Source: PALSA-693 sp963834725 | Lineage (GTDB): Bacteria > Actinomycetota > Acidimicrobiia > Acidimicrobiales > Palsa-688 | Length of the DNA stretch: 64,000 nucleotides | Direction: 5' to 3' | Assembly: GCA_963834725.1 (NCBI GenBank) | Contig: CAWICN010000001.1 | Coordinates: 4,650,001-4,714,000 of the forward strand | Shown here: positions 11,472 through 21,420 of the stretch, piece by piece | Numbering within the stretch: the stretch's first letter is position 1 | Layout: every line of letters begins with the position of its first letter | The notes under the pieces: model-generated | Told to the model about the DNA's origin: nothing | The model's input: the letters and a program-made list of their open reading frames with translations, nothing else | Database searches by the model: none | Position numbers and translations under genes: made by a program

Positions 11472-11870
11472 TCAAGCCTGCGCGATGCGGACGAGGTTGC
11501 CGGATGGGTCGCGGAACGCGCAGTCACGAGCGCCCCAGGGCTGGTCCGCGGGCTCCTGAAGCACCTCGGCACCCGATGCCCTGACCTTTTCGAAGGTGGT
11601 GGCGAGGTCGTCGGAACGGAAGATCGCAGCCTGTAGCGAGCCCTGCGTGACGAGCGACAGGAGGGCGTCTCCCTCGGCCTGCGAACGACCGCCGTGTGGC
11701 TGGAACAGGACGATATCTACATCCTGGCCCGGAGCGCCGACGGTGACCCAGCGGAAGCCTTGGGAAGCCACGTCGAGGCGGACCTCGAGGCCGAGCGCGT
11801 CGCGGTAGAAGCCGAGAGCGGCGTCGGGATCCTGGACGGGGATGAACATGGCAGAGACGGTAACGGTCAT
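11472..11870 (-). CDS. VOC family protein (glyoxalase/bleomycin resistance type)
   Basis: A 132-residue VOC protein with FIPVQDPDAALGFYRDALGLEV at the N-terminus and FRDPSGNLVRIAQA at the end, typical of single-domain glyoxalase/bleomycin-resistance proteins that dimerise to form the metal site. Its ATG overlaps the TGA of the upstream AraC-type gene (ATGA), so the two are translationally coupled. The regulator may control this protein in response to its ligand. The substrate is unknown. Confidence 0.85.
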   Translation of the reverse strand: MTVTVSAMFIPVQDPDAALGFYRDALGLEVRLDVASQGFRWVTVGAPGQDVDIVLFQPHGGRSQAEGDALLSLVTQGSLQAAIFRSDDLATTFEKVRASGAEVLQEPADQPWGARDCAFRDPSGNLVRIAQA

Positions 11871-12418
11871 GTGTCGACCATAGGAGCACTGACGGGTGTG
11901 TGCTTCTTTGATCCTGCTCGGTGCCAGGGCGGGTCCCGGGTCCCTGCGCCTGCGCCGGCCGACGCGGGCTGCATGGAGCCCGCCCGTTGGTGCAGGTCGG
12001 CCGGGTTCAGGTTGTGACCCCGGTTACGCCGCGGCCGCGTCGCGATCATGCTGACGCACGACGGAACAAGATCGGTATCGCGGTGATCGCGTGCGCGGTA
12101 CTGCGACGGGGTCTCGCCGACGATCTCGGTGAAGCGGGAACTGAAGGAGCCGAGCGAGGTGCAGCCGATGGCGACGCAGGTATCGGTGACCGACGTCCCG
12201 CGCCGCAGAAGCGCCTGGGTCCGCTCGATGCGTCGCGTCATCAGATAGGAATAAGGCGTCTCGCCATACGCGGCACGAAACTTGCGGGAGAAGTGCGCGG
12301 GCGACATGAGCGCGGCACGCGCCATAGCCGGGACATCGAGGGGCTGTGCGTAGTCCCGGTCTATGAGGTCGCGCGCCCGACGGAGGTGGGCGAGGTCGGC
12401 GATCTCCTCTGGCGTCAT
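11867..12418 (-). CDS. AraC family transcriptional regulator
   Basis: A small AraC/XylS-type DNA-binding protein. Two helix-turn-helix units occupy roughly residues 10-105 (LDVPAMARAALMSPAHFSR and VTDTCVAIGCTSLGSFS). No sensor domain precedes them. A 75-residue low-complexity tail follows and ends in the overlap with the VOC gene; it looks as if an ancestral stop was lost and translation now runs on to the next start. An ATG at 12472 would add 18 residues; I chose the ATG at 12418, which begins the conserved part. It probably regulates its own operon. Confidence 0.8.
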   Translation of the reverse strand: MTPEEIADLAHLRRARDLIDRDYAQPLDVPAMARAALMSPAHFSRKFRAAYGETPYSYLMTRRIERTQALLRRGTSVTDTCVAIGCTSLGSFSSRFTEIVGETPSQYRARDHRDTDLVPSCVSMIATRPRRNRGHNLNPADLHQRAGSMQPASAGAGAGTRDPPWHRAGSKKHTPVSAPMVDT

Positions 12419-12506
12419 GTCGACGATGGTACGCGACCGATCGCAGCCGGCTCGCTTCGGTCCAACCCTCATGGGGCGGTGCGGTTCACCGCTCGAACCG
12501 ATACCC

Positions 12507-13736
12507 CTATCGGTCCAGAGGAGTAGTAGTCGTCGCTTGGGGGCGCAACGACCAGGCGAGCGTCGCGATGCAAAGGCCGGCGACTGCAGAGGCGAGCGCC
12601 ACGCTCGCCGTGAGCGGGGTCGTCAGCGTCGAGAGGACTCCGACTCCGATGACCGGGATCGAATTGCCTACGAAGCAGGCCAGGAAGTAGCTCGAGGCGA
12701 CGGCCGCACGCTGCTCGCCGGGCGCCAACTCGTTTACGACCTGCAGGCTGCCGACATATCCGACACCGAGCCCCAGGCCGGCAAAGGCCGTGGCCAGGAT
12801 CAGCAGAAACATGGAGCGGGTGGCCTGCGCCGCGACCACAAGCCCGGCTGCCGGCATCAGGACGACCAGGCCGGCCCTCATGGCCGTATACGGTTCGGCC
12901 CGCCGGGTCAGGAGGATCACCGCGATCGCCATGAGGGCCAGCTCGGCCACGACGGCTCCGGCCACGGCCGCGTTCTTCTGGTGCAGATCGTGGTTGAGGA
13001 CGGTGGGAATCAGCGCAAAGTAGAGTCCGGCCAGCGAAAAGATGACGAAGCCGGTAACGGCAGGGGTGGCAAACGCGCCGACTCGGTCACTCGGAACTCC
13101 TACCCGAGGCCGAAAGCGCAGTTCATGAAGCCCTTCGATGCGCGTCTGGCGCGAATCGGGAGCGCGCGCCACCACGATAGCGACTGCCGCCAAGACCAGG
13201 AGATAGACCAGAAACGGTAGCTCCAGGGGCCGAGGCCCATATTCGGCCAGCAGACCACCCACCAGAGGTCCGAGGGCGACGCCCGAGAGGTTGGCGACGG
13301 TGGCGATGACGGTGGCCCGCCGCCGATAGGTCCGTTCGGTAAGCCATGCCGTACCGGTTCCCGAGAGGATCCCGACGGCCAGCCCGATCACGAGACGCCC
13401 GAAGAAGAGCGAAATGACGGCTCCGGCGAACAGGAACACGACCGCACCCAGCGCCTCGAGCCCGAGCGCGGGCAGGCTCACCCGCTTGCGGCCCACTTGA
13501 TCGGATAGCCGGCCGAGGAAAAGGAGCGCCACGACGTTGCCGACGACGTACGCCGCGTAGATCAACGTGAGAACAATCTCGGCGAAGCCGAATTTCTGCT
13601 GGTAGAGCGGATAGAGGGGCGTCACGATCACGCTCCCGGCGAACGCCACCGAGATGATCGAGGCGACGGGCAGCAACGAGGCGAGAGATGCCCTGTCCGA
13701 TTCGTGCCCCACCTTGACCGGGCCAGGACTCGACAT
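12507..13736 (-). CDS. MFS transporter, 12-TM drug-efflux type
   Basis: A 409-residue major facilitator protein with about 12 transmembrane segments. The loop-2/3 signature GRLSDQVGRKRVSL is intact. A longer frame upstream (to 13898) lacks transmembrane character, so I start at the ATG at 13736, 18 residues before helix 1. It probably exports small hydrophobic compounds, but the substrate is not indicated. It lies about 90 bp downstream of the AraC-type gene on the same strand. Confidence 0.85.
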   Translation of the reverse strand: MSSPGPVKVGHESDRASLASLLPVASIISVAFAGSVIVTPLYPLYQQKFGFAEIVLTLIYAAYVVGNVVALLFLGRLSDQVGRKRVSLPALGLEALGAVVFLFAGAVISLFFGRLVIGLAVGILSGTGTAWLTERTYRRRATVIATVANLSGVALGPLVGGLLAEYGPRPLELPFLVYLLVLAAVAIVVARAPDSRQTRIEGLHELRFRPRVGVPSDRVGAFATPAVTGFVIFSLAGLYFALIPTVLNHDLHQKNAAVAGAVVAELALMAIAVILLTRRAEPYTAMRAGLVVLMPAAGLVVAAQATRSMFLLILATAFAGLGLGVGYVGSLQVVNELAPGEQRAAVASSYFLACFVGNSIPVIGVGVLSTLTTPLTASVALASAVAGLCIATLAWSLRPQATTTTPLDR

Positions 13737-14019
13737 CTCGTGCCCGTCCGTCAACTCGTGTGGCCCGGCTGGGGTCCCGAGAAAACTGAGCGACTCCCCG
13801 CGTCGAAGGGCGCGGCAGCCCGACCAGTGTCCGTTGATCGCGACTCCGATGGCGGTGATGCTGGGCAGGGCATTCAACGGGTCCTCGCTGGTGACCACTT
13901 ATGGCAGAGACTGTAAACCGCCCAGAAGTTGCCCCAAGCGTGGCCGGCGGCTTCCCCCGTAAGGGAAGAGTGGAGCTCACGCAGAGTGACCGAAGCAGAC
14001 GGCGGCGGCCGGGAAGCGA

Positions 14020-14277
14020 ATGAGCCCACCAGCCCTTCGCCGGGCGACGACAATGTACGTGGTGAAGGAACTGCTCATTGCCACCAACCCGGATGAGGAC
14101 TCCAGGCTCGCCTACCTCGTGAGGGTGCCGCTCGGAGAGGGCATCGTGTTGCGGACCGCGGCGACCTGGCCGCGCATCAAGGCCCTTTATGGCTACCAGG
14201 TCCCGGCGCTATGGGCCGGCCTGGAAGATGCTCTGCCGCCGCGCACGGAGATTCTCGAGGAAGGAGGCCTGAAGTGA
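14020..14277 (+). CDS. Small conserved-looking protein, unknown function
   Basis: An 85-residue protein. GGGAAG lies seven bases before the ATG at 14020. A second ATG at 14053 begins MYVVKELLIATNPDEDSR, which looks like the start of the conserved core, so the first eleven residues may not be made. Codon use and composition fit a real gene. It has no transmembrane segment or known motif visible to me. It precedes the methyltransferase gene by 51 bp on the same strand. Confidence 0.5.
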   Translation: MSPPALRRATTMYVVKELLIATNPDEDSRLAYLVRVPLGEGIVLRTAATWPRIKALYGYQVPALWAGLEDALPPRTEILEEGGLK

Positions 14278-14328
14278 CAAAACCAATGGCGGGTTCCGGC
14301 GGTGGGACATTGAAGGCCCAGGTTCGCG

Positions 14329-15180
14329 ATGTCTGAAGTTGCGGAGCCAGACACTACGGCGGTGCGTGTCGCGCTGTGGCGGGCCATGCATGTTCAGGTG
14401 GACGCGCCGCCGCACGTGCTCGAGGACGCCGTCGGTCTTGATCTCGCCGCCCCGGGGGACGACTGGCGTTCCCGGCCGGACATGGACCCCGAATGGACGC
14501 GAGGGTTTCGCGCCGCGATTGTCGGGCGAGCCCGGTTCATTGAAGACCTCGTCGTGGAGCAGGCGGCCGGCGGCGTGGCGCAATACGTGATTCTGGGGGC
14601 CGGCCTCGACACATTTGCCCAGCGCCGGAAGGACCAGGCTGGGCGGATGCAGGTGTTCGAAATTGACCGGCCCGGTCCCCAGGCCTGGAAGCGGCAACGG
14701 TTGATGGATCTGGGCTATGGCGTCGCCACCTGGTTGCGATTTGTTCCTGTCGAGTTCGAAGCGAACGACGACTGGTATGCCCGGCTCACCGAGGCTGGGT
14801 TCGACTCCACCCAACCGGCGGTCATCGCGTCGACGGGCGTGAGCATGTACCTGACCAAGGAAGCTAACGTCCAGGTGCTCGACCGGGCCGCTCGCTTCAA
14901 GACCGGTTCCACGCTTGTCATGACCTTCCTGCTTCCGCCCCAACTGCTCGACGCAGCCGACCGGGCCGGTCTGGACACTGCGGCGAGCGGGGCGCGGGCG
15001 TCAGCGACCCCATTCGTCAGCTTCTACACGCCGGAGGAGATCCTGACCGCCGCAGCCGACGCCGGCTTCCGAGCGGTCCGGCACGTCCCCGGGACCTCGC
15101 TCGGCGAGCGTTACTTCGCCGAGCGCACCGATGGGCTCAGGCCATCAAGCGGCGAAGACCTCCTGATCGCGACTACCTGA
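14329..15180 (+). CDS. SAM-dependent methyltransferase (TIGR00027/LCMT-like)
   Basis: A 283-residue class I methyltransferase of the leucine carboxyl methyltransferase-like family common in actinomycetes. Motif I reads YVILGAGLDTFAQR (about residues 86-99), followed by VFEIDRPGPQAWKR carrying the acidic ribose-binding residue. RARFIEDLV before motif I is also typical. These proteins are often linked to secondary metabolism, but substrates are mostly unknown. Its 3' end overlaps the convergent kelch gene by eight bases. Confidence 0.85.
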   Translation: MSEVAEPDTTAVRVALWRAMHVQVDAPPHVLEDAVGLDLAAPGDDWRSRPDMDPEWTRGFRAAIVGRARFIEDLVVEQAAGGVAQYVILGAGLDTFAQRRKDQAGRMQVFEIDRPGPQAWKRQRLMDLGYGVATWLRFVPVEFEANDDWYARLTEAGFDSTQPAVIASTGVSMYLTKEANVQVLDRAARFKTGSTLVMTFLLPPQLLDAADRAGLDTAASGARASATPFVSFYTPEEILTAAADAGFRAVRHVPGTSLGERYFAERTDGLRPSSGEDLLIATT

Positions 15181-16297
15181 CGCCGGCGGATCGCAAGCTC
15201 TGGTGGGTACTGAGAGGGTCGGGCCCGATGGGAGCTTCAAGACCAAGATCATCAAAGTAGTTGAGATCTGAAGCACTTGGGCGCAGCGACACGACGGTGT
15301 CCAGGGGCTGGGCCGGGCCGGTTACCTCCCCGCCTATCAGGTAGCCGACGCCGCCGACCACTACCGAACCGGCGTCGGAGACCGCCTCAGGGAGATGGCC
15401 TACCGGTGCGAGGGCACCGCTGGTTGGGTCCAGCCGGAAGATGACCGCGCTGGGCACGGTTCCGGAACGTCCTCCCAGCACGAAAATCTGGCCGGCGAGG
15501 AGGAGCGCGGTGGCATGACCCATGGGCTGGGGCAGCCGGCCGGTGACGGTAACCCGCCCGGAAACCAGGTCGACCTTCTGTACCGCGCTGGTCTCAGCGG
15601 TGCCGCCCTCGCTGGTGCTGGTCACGCCTCCCACCACCCACAGGGTCTTCCCGAGCCCGGCCACAGCCGCGTAGCGGACAGGAATGGCAAGTTGCGCAAC
15701 GGGCCTGAAAGACAGGCCATCGGTGGTCGCCAGGACGCTTGGCGTCATCACCGATCCATCGAATCCTCCGACGATATAGGTGGTGCCATCGAGGGTGGCA
15801 GCCGACAGATCCGAGCGGGCTGCTGGCAAGCTGGCCACCTCGGTGGCCGCACCCGCCGTCCAGGCCTGCACCAGAGAGACGGTGCTGAACGAACCCCCGC
15901 CGAAGACGAAGAAGCGATTGCCGATCACCGCGCCGGCGCTGTCGTGGACGGCGACGGCCAGGTAGCCGGCGATCCGGGAATCACCGCTCGCCGGGTCAAC
16001 CTGGACGACACGCGATGTGGACGTGTCACCGGTGGCCAGACCGCCAAGCACCACGAAACCACCCCGATTCGGGAGGACCACCGGGCGCGACACTGCGACC
16101 GGAAGCGTCCACGCCTCGAGCGAAGCACGAATGCCCGCGACGGGGCGCGGAACGCTGGTGGCAGCGGGAGGGTTGTCGGAGCGCCCAAGCGTGGTCGTTA
16201 CCGGGGCCCTGGCCGCGTGACGACCGGTCGAACAGGCCGCAGCCAAGACGAGGAGACCGCTGGCTACCAGGGCCATCCCGGCGGGTCTGGCCATCAT
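15173..16297 (-). CDS. Kelch-repeat lipoprotein
   Basis: A 374-residue secreted lipoprotein. The signal peptide ends in a lipobox LAAAC (Cys near residue 22). The mature part is built from six repeats each with a Gly-Gly turn: VLGGLATG, VFGGGSFS, IVGGFDGS, VVGGVTST, VLGGRSGT and LIGGEVTG. This predicts a six-bladed beta-propeller anchored to the outer face of the membrane. Its role could be binding or an unrecognised enzyme. Two adjacent ATG codons (16297 and 16294) can start it. It diverges from the YVTN-propeller gene across 335 bp. Confidence 0.85.
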   Translation of the reverse strand: MMARPAGMALVASGLLVLAAACSTGRHAARAPVTTTLGRSDNPPAATSVPRPVAGIRASLEAWTLPVAVSRPVVLPNRGGFVVLGGLATGDTSTSRVVQVDPASGDSRIAGYLAVAVHDSAGAVIGNRFFVFGGGSFSTVSLVQAWTAGAATEVASLPAARSDLSAATLDGTTYIVGGFDGSVMTPSVLATTDGLSFRPVAQLAIPVRYAAVAGLGKTLWVVGGVTSTSEGGTAETSAVQKVDLVSGRVTVTGRLPQPMGHATALLLAGQIFVLGGRSGTVPSAVIFRLDPTSGALAPVGHLPEAVSDAGSVVVGGVGYLIGGEVTGPAQPLDTVVSLRPSASDLNYFDDLGLEAPIGPDPLSTHQSLRSAGVR

Positions 16298-16632
16298 TTG
16301 CCCTGGCCCACCCGTGGCATCAGCAGGCGCGCGGTGCGGGATGTGATGCCACGCCCTCAGCAGCCCAGAGCATACCTTTCGCTTCGCGCCTCATTCGGTG
16401 CGGCAAGCAGGAAATCATTACTGGATCAAACCATAACGGCGGGATACACGGACCTGGCGGATGCGGCTGCGGCGATCGGACGTTCGATTTCTCCGCGACC
16501 TTGCCACGAACGGGGAGGGCACAGCTCCCGCCACGCCCCGAAGTTCATCCTTCATTGTGGCCGAAGCGGGTGCGTGGTGTGCGCCGGTTACGAGACTAGG
16601 GTTCGGGGACCGGACCGTCGCAGGGAGTTGGC
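16298..16632. other. Intergenic region between divergent propeller genes
   Basis: This 335-bp stretch separates the divergent kelch and YVTN genes and should contain both promoters. I could not assign a convincing -10/-35 pair or operator. Short overlapping frames here look like noise. Confidence 0.4.
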
Positions 16633-17911
16633 ATGCACGAGAACCGCCGAAGGACCAATCGGCGGCATTGGAGTCGAACCCGCCGCCGACGATTCTCGGT
16701 GACCCTCTCGGTGATGGCCGCCTTGATCGCAGCCCTTACCTTGATGTCCGTTGATCTTGGCCATACTGGTCGGTCGCGAGCCGACCGCCCAGGGTCGGGT
16801 AGCACAGTGAGCACGACCGGCGGCGCACACGGTCCCGGCGCCCCCCCTGCGGCGTCCGGCTCCGGCCCCGGATCTGATCTGGCGGTCCCGCTGCCGGGTA
16901 TGCCGGCGGCCAACCCGAAGAACATCTACGCCGCCGCAGGGACAAACATGCTGAGTCCCGTGGTGCGCGACGTGCCGTACCGCATCTACGTGCCCAACAG
17001 CGGTGGCTCGACGGTTACGGTTATCGACCCCTCCACCTATAGCGTCATCACGACCTATCAAACCGGGCTGAACCCGCAGCACGTGGTCCCCGGCTACAAC
17101 CTGCGCACGCTGTACGTGACCAACGATCTGGGCAATAGCCTGACTCCGATCGACCCTCGCACCGGCGAACCGGCGGGGCCGAACATCTCTGTCGACGATC
17201 CCTACAACATGTATTTCACTCCCGACGGACGTTATGCGGTGGTGGTGGCCGAGGCGCGCCAGCACCTGGATTTTCGCGATCCACTCACCTTCGCGCTGGA
17301 GCACCGGATCACCGTGAATCTGTGCGGGGGTGGACCACATCGACTTCGCGGCCAATGGGGCCTATCTGATCGCCACCTGCGAGTTCGCCGGGCGGTTGGT
17401 CCGCGTCGATCTGCACACCCTGACGGTGGATGGCTACCTCGACCTGCCGGGTGCAAGCCCGCAAGACATCAAACTCGACCCGACTGGACATACCTTTTAT
17501 GTCGCCGACAAAAACCATGGCGGGGTGTGGCTGATTGATGCCGCATCGTTCCGGCCGGTCGGTTTCATGCCGACCGGTCCCGACGCCCACGGGCTGTATC
17601 CCAGCCGCGATGCCCGCGACCTGTACGTGACCAATCGGGGTAACGGGTCCATCACCGTGATCGATTTCGCCACCCGCAAGGTCGTGGCCACCTGGTCGAT
17701 TCCGGGGGGAGGTAGCCCGGACATGGGGGGTGTGTCCCCCGATGGCCAGGTGCTATGGGTGTCGGGCCGCTACAACAGCGACGTGTACGCCATGTCCACG
17801 GTGACCGGCCGGCTACTCGCGGAGATCCCGGTCGGATCCCAGCCGCACGGTCTGTGCGTGTGGCCGCAGCCGGGTCGATACTCGTTGGGCCATACGGGTA
17901 TCACCAGGTGA
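16633..17911 (+). pseudogene. YVTN/YncE-type beta-propeller protein, single frameshift
   Basis: A secreted beta-propeller protein split between two frames. The first part starts at ATG 16633 after AGGGAG, has an N-terminal signal anchor (FSVTLSVMAALIAALTLM), and runs through propeller blades to about 17325. The second part carries on from 17331 with blades such as FYVADKNHGGVWLIDA and LYVTNRGNGSITVIDF and ends at 17911. The junction is a run of five G at 17326-17330; removing one G restores a continuous frame reading LCGVDHIDF. It is either a fresh mutation or a homopolymer error. Family members bind or process unknown ligands outside the cell. Confidence 0.8.
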
Positions 17912-18459
17912 GGCCGTCCACCCGCAACATGGGTTCCCGTCATGGCTACCGCGCCGTCGGGTGGTTGCTGGCCGGGCTGGTGCTGTTTGGCGGGGCGACC
18001 CGGGCGAGCCCGGCGGCCGGAGCCGGCCAGGTCGTCGGTCGAGTCGGCAGCGTCACGGTCACCGCCAGCAGCCTGCGCCCGGCACCCACCAGCGCCCTGG
18101 CCAACGAGCTGGCCAGCGACCTGCGCATCAGCACCAACGCCCCGGCATCGGATCAACTCGACGTCGCCCTGGCGGCCGGTGACACCGCGGTAGGCGTTTA
18201 CCATCAGCGGGTAAGCGTCGGCGAGATCCCTGATCTGGCCAGCTGCGATGGCGACCTTCCCCCGGTCCAGGTGGTTGACCAGTGGCTGCACTTCGGGCCA
18301 TTGGTGGTACCCGGCCGCAGCTACGGCGCTGATTCGCCAGCGAGCGCTACTCTGATCGTGCCCAGGGCCGGCGTGTCGGGTGACAGACGCCTGGCCGTTA
18401 CCCTGTACTTCGCCCACGCCGGCCAGCTCACCCTGGATGTACCCGTCCGACGATCGTGA
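17908..18459 (+). CDS. Secreted protein of unknown function, coupled to YVTN propeller
   Basis: A 183-residue protein whose GTG start overlaps the TGA of the propeller gene (GTGA), so the two are coupled. An ATG at 17929 is an alternative. A signal peptide (AVGWLLAGLVLFGGATRASPAAGA) is followed by an all-beta-looking mature domain rich in Val, Ser and Thr. Alternating strands in VGSVTVTASSL and LAVTLYFAHAGQLTLDVPV suggest an Ig-like or cupredoxin-like sandwich. I do not recognise a family. Coupling suggests it works with the propeller on the cell surface. Confidence 0.65.
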   Translation: MRPSTRNMGSRHGYRAVGWLLAGLVLFGGATRASPAAGAGQVVGRVGSVTVTASSLRPAPTSALANELASDLRISTNAPASDQLDVALAAGDTAVGVYHQRVSVGEIPDLASCDGDLPPVQVVDQWLHFGPLVVPGRSYGADSPASATLIVPRAGVSGDRRLAVTLYFAHAGQLTLDVPVRRS

Positions 18460-18506
18460 ACCGGCTCGCGTGACCTGGCTCGTTGTAGCAACTCGAGCGG
18501 CAAAGC

Positions 18507-21233
18507 TCACCGGCTCCCGACGGCCGACTTGACCGGCTCGGGCAAAGGCGCCCGCTGGAGGAAATCCGTAAAGTTGGTGGCCGTCATGGGCCGGGCGAAA
18601 TGAAAGCCCTGGGCCAGGTCGCAGCCCATCGCGACGAGTTCGGCGACCACCTGCGCGTCTTCGATACCTTCAGCCACCGTGGTGAGCTCGAGGCTGCGCC
18701 CAAGGTCGACGATGGCCCGGACCAGTGCCTTCCCGCCGCTCCGGGACGTGATGCCGTCGATGAAGATCTTGTCGATCTTCACGACGTCGACGGGAAAGCG
18801 GCGCAGGTAGGCAAGGGCCGAGTAGCCCGTCCCGAAATCGTCGATGGCCAGGCGCACCCCGAGGTTCTTGAGGGCGTGTAGCCGGGGGAGGACGTCGTCG
18901 ACGTCGTGCACGAGGACGCTTTCGGTCATCTCGAGGGTTAGCTGGCTGGGGTCGAGGCCCGTGTCGGCCAGGACCCGGTGCACGTCGCCCACCAGGTTGG
19001 GGTCCGCGACCTGGCGCATCGAAAGGTTGACCGCCACCGTCAGGGGGTCTGACGCCAAGTGGGACCGCCAGGTGACGGTCTGGCCACAGGCCTGGTCAAT
19101 GACCCACCGCCCGATTGGTCCTATCTGCCCGCTGAACTCGGCCAGAGGGATGAACGTGAGCGGCGAGACCAGGCCGCGTACGGGATGGTGCCACCGCAAC
19201 AGGGCTTCTGCACCCTTCACGGTGCTGCTCCTCAGGCTGACGATGGGCTGGTAGAAGACCTCGAGCTCGCGTCGCTCCAAAGCGCGGTCCAGGTCAGCAT
19301 TAAGCCAGAGGTCGTCGCGGGCACGGGTGCGCATGCCTCGTTGATAACGGGCCCGGAGCCCGCGGCCGGTGTTCTTGGCCTCGTACATCGCCAGGTCGGC
19401 CGCCTGGATGAGCTCTTCGGGGTTGTCCAGCTCGTCACTCGAGATCGCCATACCGATGGACGCGTTCAGCCGTAGCTCGATACCACTGATCGAGATGGGC
19501 TGGCGCAGCACCCGGAGGATCCGGTCGGCGGTGTGGTCAGCAATGTCGGCCGCGTCCAGGTCCTCGAGCAACACTGTGAATTCGTCACCGCCGTAGCGGG
19601 CCACGGTGTCCCCGGGCCGCACGGCGCGGGCCAGACGCCGCCCGGCCTCGACCAGGAACTCGTCCCCGGCCCCGTGCCCAAGGCCGTCGTTGACGGTCTT
19701 GAACTGGTCCAGGTCCACCAGCAGAACCGCGACAGAGGTGCCGTTTCGCGCCGCGCGAGCGAGCGCCTGCGCCAGCCGGTTATTGAAGAGGGCACGGTTG
19801 GCCAAGCCCGTCAGGCCATCGGTGAAGGCCTGGTGGGTCAGCTCCTCCTCGAGGGCCCGCCGCTCAGTGACGTCCGAGCCGTTCCACACCAGGGCCTCGA
19901 CCGCCGGCTGTCGGGTCAGGTCCCGGCAGGTGAGGGCGATCGTGCGTTTCCGGCCAGAGTGGTCCAGGAAGCCTACGTCGGAGTGGGCGGTGCCCGACTG
20001 CCTGGCCAGGACGGAGAGGTTCGCGGCCGCCAGATTGTCATCCCCGACGACGAGGTCGTCCAGGCGGCGCCCGACCCAGGTCGTCGGCTCATACCCGAGC
20101 ACCGTCTCCAATGACGGGCTCGCATAGGAGACGACCAGGTTGACGTCGGTGAGGAGGACGAGGTCCAGGCCTTCCTCGATCATGACCTCGAAGCGGGCCC
20201 GGCTCTCCGCCAGCGCCCTGGCACCGGCGGCGTCCCGCTGGGCGGTCATCAGCCCGGCCATGCGTCCCAGCACGAGCACGGACATGATGGCCGCCCCGGA
20301 CGCCAGCAGAGCCACATCCGGGGTCGTCGTCCGCGCCCACTGGAGGAGGACGGCCAGCGGAGCCATGAGGACGGCCACAGCCAGGCTGGCGAGCCGGGCC
20401 CGGCCCACGGTCACACCTTTGGTCGGGGTTGGTTGAGTCAGCTGGCAGACCGAGGGGTGCAGGGCGGCAGCGCCGATCAGCAAGTAGCTGGCCAGCCACA
20501 GGACGTCGTCGAAGTTGCCAGTCATGTACGACCCGATCAGCTGTTGCAGAACATAAGCGATGTCAGCCGAAAGCAAAGCGGCCAGGGAAGCGACGAGGAG
20601 CAAGAACGACCGTCCACGGGCGCCCCCGCCGGCGAGGAGCAGCATGGCGACGGCGAGAACGCCGAGGTCCATGGCGGGGTAGGCCAGGCTGGTCGCCCGG
20701 GCGAGGAACGAGCCCGATCCGTGATGCACCTGGGGGCCGAAGACGAACACCCAGCCGATCAGCGCCGCGCCGAGTGTCAGGATCACGCCGTCGAGCAGGG
20801 CAAAACGGTCGGTCCCGGGCCTCCGGGCCCGGATCAACATCCACAGCCCGACGGCCAGGAGCGGGTAGTGCAAAAGGTAGAGCACGTCGGAGAGCGAGGG
20901 ATAGGCGGTCAGGTTCAGCAGGTCCCGGCGGACATAGAAAGTGACGTCGGCTGAGAAGTACACCAGTTGGCTCGCCAGCAACAGGGCCCAGGGCAGCCAT
21001 GGTGTGGGCCGGTGGCGGCTTATTCCCAACCCGATGGCCGCTACCGCCGACCCGCTGACGGCGCAGTACAGAATAACTTTGGCGATTCGCTGGGTCAGGG
21101 GGCCGTGCGCGGGCACGGCAAAGTAGGCGGCGACGACGAGCGTCCCGGCCAACATGTAGAGCCACCACCAGCGGTCCGCGCCCGTCTTGTCCTTGGTTAC
21201 GCCAGAGGCGCCGGTGCCCGCAGTTGTTGGCAT
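18507..21233 (-). CDS. Membrane PAS-GGDEF-EAL cyclic-di-GMP protein
   Basis: A 908-residue signalling protein. About nine membrane segments (residues 25-325) are followed by a PAS domain (about 345-460), a GGDEF domain with intact RYGGDEF, and an EAL domain with EALLRWHHP, DDFGTGYS, KIDK and QGFHFARPM. Both the cyclase motif and the phosphodiesterase residues appear intact, so it could make or degrade cyclic di-GMP; which activity dominates cannot be told. I chose the ATG at 21233 because GGGTGAGG precedes it; an ATG at 21281 has no such site. The N-terminal membrane region may sense an envelope signal. Confidence 0.92.
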   Translation of the reverse strand: MPTTAGTGASGVTKDKTGADRWWWLYMLAGTLVVAAYFAVPAHGPLTQRIAKVILYCAVSGSAVAAIGLGISRHRPTPWLPWALLLASQLVYFSADVTFYVRRDLLNLTAYPSLSDVLYLLHYPLLAVGLWMLIRARRPGTDRFALLDGVILTLGAALIGWVFVFGPQVHHGSGSFLARATSLAYPAMDLGVLAVAMLLLAGGGARGRSFLLLVASLAALLSADIAYVLQQLIGSYMTGNFDDVLWLASYLLIGAAALHPSVCQLTQPTPTKGVTVGRARLASLAVAVLMAPLAVLLQWARTTTPDVALLASGAAIMSVLVLGRMAGLMTAQRDAAGARALAESRARFEVMIEEGLDLVLLTDVNLVVSYASPSLETVLGYEPTTWVGRRLDDLVVGDDNLAAANLSVLARQSGTAHSDVGFLDHSGRKRTIALTCRDLTRQPAVEALVWNGSDVTERRALEEELTHQAFTDGLTGLANRALFNNRLAQALARAARNGTSVAVLLVDLDQFKTVNDGLGHGAGDEFLVEAGRRLARAVRPGDTVARYGGDEFTVLLEDLDAADIADHTADRILRVLRQPISISGIELRLNASIGMAISSDELDNPEELIQAADLAMYEAKNTGRGLRARYQRGMRTRARDDLWLNADLDRALERRELEVFYQPIVSLRSSTVKGAEALLRWHHPVRGLVSPLTFIPLAEFSGQIGPIGRWVIDQACGQTVTWRSHLASDPLTVAVNLSMRQVADPNLVGDVHRVLADTGLDPSQLTLEMTESVLVHDVDDVLPRLHALKNLGVRLAIDDFGTGYSALAYLRRFPVDVVKIDKIFIDGITSRSGGKALVRAIVDLGRSLELTTVAEGIEDAQVVAELVAMGCDLAQGFHFARPMTATNFTDFLQRAPLPEPVKSAVGSR

Positions 21234-21420
21234 GACAACCTCACCCTTCGTGACGTTCGAAGCAGTATCCAATACTGGCATCGGCGGGCGAGTGGATTGC
21301 TGAGGGCAGTCCGCAGCGGGCGGGATCGTATTCGTCCCGACACCGAGAGTGGCGGCCTCCGGCCGATCAGAGGCTCAAAGGGGGACCGGATCACACCAGT
21401 GTTAGCCCGTCATGACCTCT

